Below are positions 4,759-7,019 of a DNA stretch of 7,019 bases, one piece after another. Below the pieces are notes generated by a model. It was not told the DNA's origin. It saw only the letters and a program-made list of their open reading frames with translations, and made no database searches. This DNA comes from Gammaproteobacteria bacterium (lineage in GTDB: Bacteria; Pseudomonadota; Gammaproteobacteria; Chromatiales; Chromatiaceae): positions 1-7,019 of the forward strand of contig JAGVUH010000268.1 in NCBI GenBank assembly GCA_019136395.1, given 5' to 3'. Each line of letters begins with the position of its first letter. Position 1 is the stretch's first letter. Made by a program: the position numbers and the translations under genes.

Positions 4759-5993
4759 TTCGTGACCCTCTCCGGGACCGGCTTGGTGGCTTCCAGCTTG
4801 GTGTAGATGGGCATCAAGAGGAAGAACAAGAAGTAAAGGATGGTGAAGACGCGGGCGAAGAAGGTGCCGGTGGGCGTCGAGGGTTGCAGCCCCAGGTAGG
4901 CCAGGACGATAAAGCTGACGGCGAAGATGCCGAGCGCGATCTTGGACAGTTGGCCCTTGTAGCGAATGGACTTGACCGGGCTGCGGTCGAGCCAGGGGAG
5001 GAAGAACATGATGATGATGGCGCCAAACATCACGACCACGCCGGGGAACTGGGAGCCGAACATGGGGGGCACGGCGCGCAGCATGGCGTAGTAGGGGGTG
5101 AAGTACCACACCGGGGCGATGTGCTCGGGGGTCTTCAGCGGATCGGCCGGCTGGAAGTTGGGGGCTTCAAGGAAGAGGCCACCAAAGTCGGGGGCGAAGA
5201 AGACGATGGCGCTGAAGATGGCGAGGAAGACGACCACGCCGACGATGTCCTTCACCGTGTAGTAGGGATGGAAGGGGATACCGTCGAGGGGGATGCCATT
5301 GGCGTCTTTCTTGGCCTTGATCTCGATGCCGTCCGGGTTGTTGGAACCGACCTTGTGCAGGGCGACGATGTGGACGAAGACCAGGGCCGCCAGCAGGAAG
5401 GGCAACAGGAAGTGGAAGGCGAAGAAGCGGTTGAGGGTGGTGTCGGAGATGACGTAGTCACCGCGCACCCAGACGGACAGGTCCTCGCCAATGCCGGGGA
5501 CGGCGGCGAAGAGGTTGACGATGACCTGGGCGCCCCAGTAGGACATCTGGCCCCAGGGCAGCAGATAGCCAAAGAAGGCGGTGGCCATCATGGCGAGGTA
5601 GATGACGAGGCCAATGATCCACAGCAGTTCGCGCGGCTTGCGATAGGAGCCCCACAGCAGGGCGCGGAACATGTGCAGATAGATGACGATGAAGAAGGCC
5701 GAGGCGCCGGTGGAGTGCATGTAGCGGATCAGCCAGCCCCAGTTCACGTCGCGCATGATGAACTCGACGCTGGCGAAGGCGTCGGCGGCGGAGGGTTTGT
5801 AGTTCATGGCCAGCCAGATACCGGTGAGGATCTGGATGACGAGGGCGAGGATGGCCAGGGAGCCAAAGAAGGACCAGGCGTTGAGGTTTTTCGGGGCGTA
5901 GTACTGGGCCAGGTGTTCGTTCCACACCTTGGTCAGGGGGAAGCGGTAGTCGATCCAGCCGAGGAAGCCCGGGGTTGGGGTTTCGGTGCTCAT
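4755..5993 (-). CDS. petB: Cytochrome b of the bc1 complex
   Basis: 412-residue cytochrome b, the polytopic membrane core of the bc1 complex that holds both b haems and the two quinone sites. Haem ligands are His93/His107 and His194/His208, each pair 14 residues apart, which is the bc1 pattern rather than b6. The Qo motif reads PVWY (294-297) in place of the mitochondrial PEWY, a variant known from beta- and gammaproteobacteria. The protein runs through the full b-type fold, including C-terminal helices (about 318-335, 350-370, 377-397), so it is not split into b6 and subunit IV. The start overlaps the petA stop by one base (TGATG), with a strong ggaggag site 7 nt upstream. Confidence 0.98.
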   Translation of the reverse strand: MSTETPTPGFLGWIDYRFPLTKVWNEHLAQYYAPKNLNAWSFFGSLAILALVIQILTGIWLAMNYKPSAADAFASVEFIMRDVNWGWLIRYMHSTGASAFFIVIYLHMFRALLWGSYRKPRELLWIIGLVIYLAMMATAFFGYLLPWGQMSYWGAQVIVNLFAAVPGIGEDLSVWVRGDYVISDTTLNRFFAFHFLLPFLLAALVFVHIVALHKVGSNNPDGIEIKAKKDANGIPLDGIPFHPYYTVKDIVGVVVFLAIFSAIVFFAPDFGGLFLEAPNFQPADPLKTPEHIAPVWYFTPYYAMLRAVPPMFGSQFPGVVVMFGAIIIMFFLPWLDRSPVKSIRYKGQLSKIALGIFAVSFIVLAYLGLQPSTPTGTFFARVFTILYFLFFLLMPIYTKLEATKPVPERVTK

Positions 5994-6586
5994 CAGGCGG
6001 CTCCTCCGTCTTCGCCGATCTTGATGATGGCGTCGGTGACGTAGTGATGTTTAGGGATTACGAGGTTGGTCGGGGCGGGTGAGCCCTTGAAAACCCGACC
6101 GGCCAGGTCGAAGCGGGAACCATGGCAGGCGCAGAAGAAGCCACCCTTCCAGTCGGCGCCCAGATCATCCGGGGCGACGTCCGGGCGGTAGGTCGGCGAG
6201 CAGCCCAGGTGGGTGCAGATGCCGATGGCGACGAAGTACTGGGGCTTGATGGACCGCGTGGCATTCTGGGCGTAGGCGGGCTGATCGGAAGCCCCCGAGG
6301 CCGGGTCGATCAGTTGCGGGTCGAGCCCTGGCAGGGCGGCCAGCATGGCCTCGGTGCGGTTGACCACCCACACCGGCTTGCCGCGCCACTTGACGCGCAG
6401 CAGGGCGCCGGGCTCGAGCTGGCTGACATCGGCTTCGACCGGGGCGCCAGCGGCCTTGGCCTTGGCGCTGGGCTGCCAGTAATCTAGAAAGGGTACGGCG
6501 ACGAAGCCGGCGCCTACGACCCCGATGGCGCTGGTGGCGGCGATCAGGACCCGCCTACGGTTTTTATCTACGCCTGGTGCGCTCAT
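5993..6586 (-). CDS. petA: Rieske iron-sulfur subunit of the bc1 complex
   Basis: 197-residue ubiquinol-cytochrome c reductase iron-sulfur protein. The N-terminus carries a twin-arginine stretch (RRR at 10-12) before a single membrane helix (about 13-33), the usual uncleaved Tat-type anchor. The periplasmic domain has both cluster boxes: CTHLGC (Cys124, His126, Cys129) and CACHGS (Cys152, Cys154, His155). Cys124, His126, Cys152 and His155 bind the 2Fe-2S cluster, and Cys129/Cys154 form the disulfide. It is the first gene of petABC. An agagggg motif lies 13 nt before the ATG, somewhat far. The first 48 bases of the gene belong to a 107-bp tandem duplication, so a second copy of the start (6691-6693) lies upstream, but in another frame. 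Confidence 0.97.
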   Translation of the reverse strand: MSAPGVDKNRRRVLIAATSAIGVVGAGFVAVPFLDYWQPSAKAKAAGAPVEADVSQLEPGALLRVKWRGKPVWVVNRTEAMLAALPGLDPQLIDPASGASDQPAYAQNATRSIKPQYFVAIGICTHLGCSPTYRPDVAPDDLGADWKGGFFCACHGSRFDLAGRVFKGSPAPTNLVIPKHHYVTDAIIKIGEDGGAA

Positions 6587-6693
6587 GTTGTGTACTTAAC
6601 CCCTCTGAATTTAGGCTGAACCGTCCTCATGATGACGGTCGGTTCGGCGATCAGGACCCGCCTACGGTTTTTATCTACGCCTGGTGCGCTCAT
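6583..6693 (-). CDS. 36-codon upstream ORF made by the duplication, overlapping petA start
   Basis: The upstream copy of the petA start opens an ORF beginning MSAPGVDKNRRRVLIA, the same as Rieske residues 1-16. It then reads through the duplicated leader (EPTVIMRTVQPKFRGVKYTT) and stops at a TGA that overlaps the petA ATG (ATGA). It has the same agagggg motif upstream as petA itself. If transcription starts beyond the outer copy, this peptide would be translated and could couple to petA. No function is known, and it may simply be a by-product. Confidence 0.4.
   Translation of the reverse strand: MSAPGVDKNRRRVLIAEPTVIMRTVQPKFRGVKYTT
6620..6639. promoter_or_regulatory. Dyad in petA leader (inner copy)
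   Basis: The 20-bp near-palindrome accgtcctcatgatgacggt matches its own reverse complement at 18 of 20 positions, and its nearest edge is 33 bp upstream of the petA ATG. It could be an operator or an RNA hairpin (accgtc/gacggt stem). No regulator can be named. Confidence 0.35.
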
Positions 6694-6726
6694 GTTGTGT
6701 ACTTAACCCCTCTGAATTTAGGCTGA

Positions 6727-6746
6727 ACCGTCCTCATGATGACGGT
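6727..6746. promoter_or_regulatory. Dyad in petA leader (outer copy)
   Basis: Identical second copy of the 20-bp near-palindrome, 107 bp further from petA, or about ten helical turns. Two equal sites on one DNA face could allow cooperative binding; this is inference from spacing only. Confidence 0.33.
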
Positions 6747-6752
6747 CGGTTC

Positions 6753-6906
6753 GCACCCGAAAAGGTAAATTTCCTCTCGCCGCGACAGGGCCGGCGCGGG
6801 CCGGATGCAGCGGCTGTGGCCTGCATTGAGCTCGACTGGCCCGTCCGGGGACCCGCCTGGGCGGGGGCAGCGGCGCTGCAACGGCCGGGACGGTCCGCTG
6901 GGCGCG
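6753..6906. other. GC-rich intergenic stretch with inverted repeats after the cytochrome c gene
   Basis: This is the unduplicated part of the 320-bp gap between petA and the cytochrome c gene. It holds several small inverted repeats: atgcag/ctgcat (6805-6826), cccgc/gcggg (6852-6865), and gcagcg-g-cgctgc (6867-6879) inside a wider ccgtcc/ggacgg pair (6841-6893). The last group lies just after the cytochrome c stop on the minus strand and may end that transcript, though no T-tract follows. The petA promoter should lie here or in the duplicated leader; no convincing -35/-10 pair was found. Confidence 0.35.
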
Positions 6907-7019
6907 TTACTGACCCAACCCCTGGACGAACTGGGAGACCGCGGCGATCTCGGCATCCGTCAGGCGGGCCGCCACCTCGCGCATCATCCCATTGGGATCG
7001 TTGGCCCGGGTGCCATCCC
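6907..7019 (-). CDS. Class I (c4-like) cytochrome c, C-terminal end (partial)
   Basis: The minus strand from the window edge to a TAA (6907-6909) encodes DGTRANDPNGMMREVAARL followed by TDAEIAAVSQFVQGLGQ. The ANDPNGMM segment with the closing TDAEI-AVSQF-QGL helix is typical of the last part of a class I cytochrome c domain, as in c4/c553-type proteins. The axial Met would be one of the two in GMM. The CXXCH motif lies outside the window. It points the same way as petABC, 320 bp upstream. A periplasmic c4-like protein would be a natural electron acceptor for the bc1 complex, but that role is inferred from position. Confidence 0.85.
   Translation of the reverse strand, partial: DGTRANDPNGMMREVAARLTDAEIAAVSQFVQGLGQ

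Larger units (their letters stand above)
6539..6752. repeat. Perfect 107-bp tandem duplication over the petA start and leader
   Basis: Bases 6539-6645 and 6646-6752 are identical and directly adjacent. Each copy holds, on the minus strand, a dyad, the agagggg motif, an ATG and the first 16 codons of petA. No differences were found, so the event is recent, maintained by gene conversion, or an assembly artefact. Confidence 0.97.

Noticed and set aside
4018..5109. Longer version of cytochrome c1 with 117 extra N-terminal codons
   Set aside because: The extension is the petB sequence read in another frame. The ATG at 4758 gives a proper signal peptide and the usual ATGA overlap.
5103..5114. PVWY instead of PEWY in the cytochrome b Qo site
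   Set aside because: It looked like a missing glutamate, but PVWY is the usual form in beta- and gammaproteobacteria, so it is a lineage marker rather than an anomaly.
4884..6044. 386-codon plus-strand open frame rich in Gly, Glu, Asp and His
   Set aside because: It is the antisense shadow of petB and the petA end, produced by high GC and membrane-protein codons; no recognisable domain.
6690..6956. 88-codon minus-strand open frame upstream of petA
   Set aside because: It runs through GC-rich intergenic hairpins and overlaps the cytochrome c end in another frame; no family similarity or ribosome site.

Overview
This is a GC-rich bacterial window, most likely from a gammaproteobacterium. A purple sulfur bacterium (Chromatiaceae-like) fits best: the petABC operon encodes a cytochrome b with a PVWY Qo motif and a short-type cytochrome c1, a c4-like cytochrome c lies next to it, and there is an Rpn/DUF4351 gene and much simple repeat DNA. 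No photosynthesis gene lies in the window, so the family-level guess is inference.

Layout. Positions 1-159 hold the end of a response-regulator receiver domain. It is followed 32 nt later by a membrane histidine kinase (192-2435) with a 7TMR-DISM-type sensor, so the two probably form a two-component pair. The kinase carries an in-frame insertion of roughly 95 residues, rich in hexanucleotide repeats, inside its dimerisation/phosphotransfer (DHp) domain. Positions 2436-2765 hold a G-rich tract, a perfect 17-bp-arm palindrome and a relic of cytochrome c1 on the minus strand. Positions 2766-3794 hold an Rpn-family PD-(D/E)XK nuclease gene with eight four-residue repeats and a DUF4351 tail. Inside it is a well-placed internal start (3477) that would make a separate 105-residue C-terminal protein, as in known Rpn gene-within-gene toxin-antitoxin/anti-phage loci. 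Positions 3795-4017 hold a relic of the histidine kinase ATPase domain, a second G-rich tract and a second palindrome with the same core.

The minus strand from 6586 down to 4018 is petA-petB-petC with 1-bp and 4-bp overlaps. It encodes the Rieske protein, cytochrome b and cytochrome c1 of the bc1 complex, which oxidises quinol and passes electrons to soluble cytochrome c. The last 113 bases hold the C-terminus of a class I (c4-like) cytochrome c, a plausible partner of the complex. Between them, a perfect 107-bp tandem duplication copies the petA start and leader. It creates a 36-codon upstream ORF whose stop overlaps the petA start.

The two most striking signals are these. First, the Rpn gene sits between a petC fragment and a histidine kinase fragment, in the order kinase - palindrome - petC fragment - rpn - kinase fragment - palindrome - petC. 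That is the signature of a tandem duplication, or of a circle integrating, with rpn exactly at the joint. Second, the Rpn gene has a built-in candidate antitoxin start.
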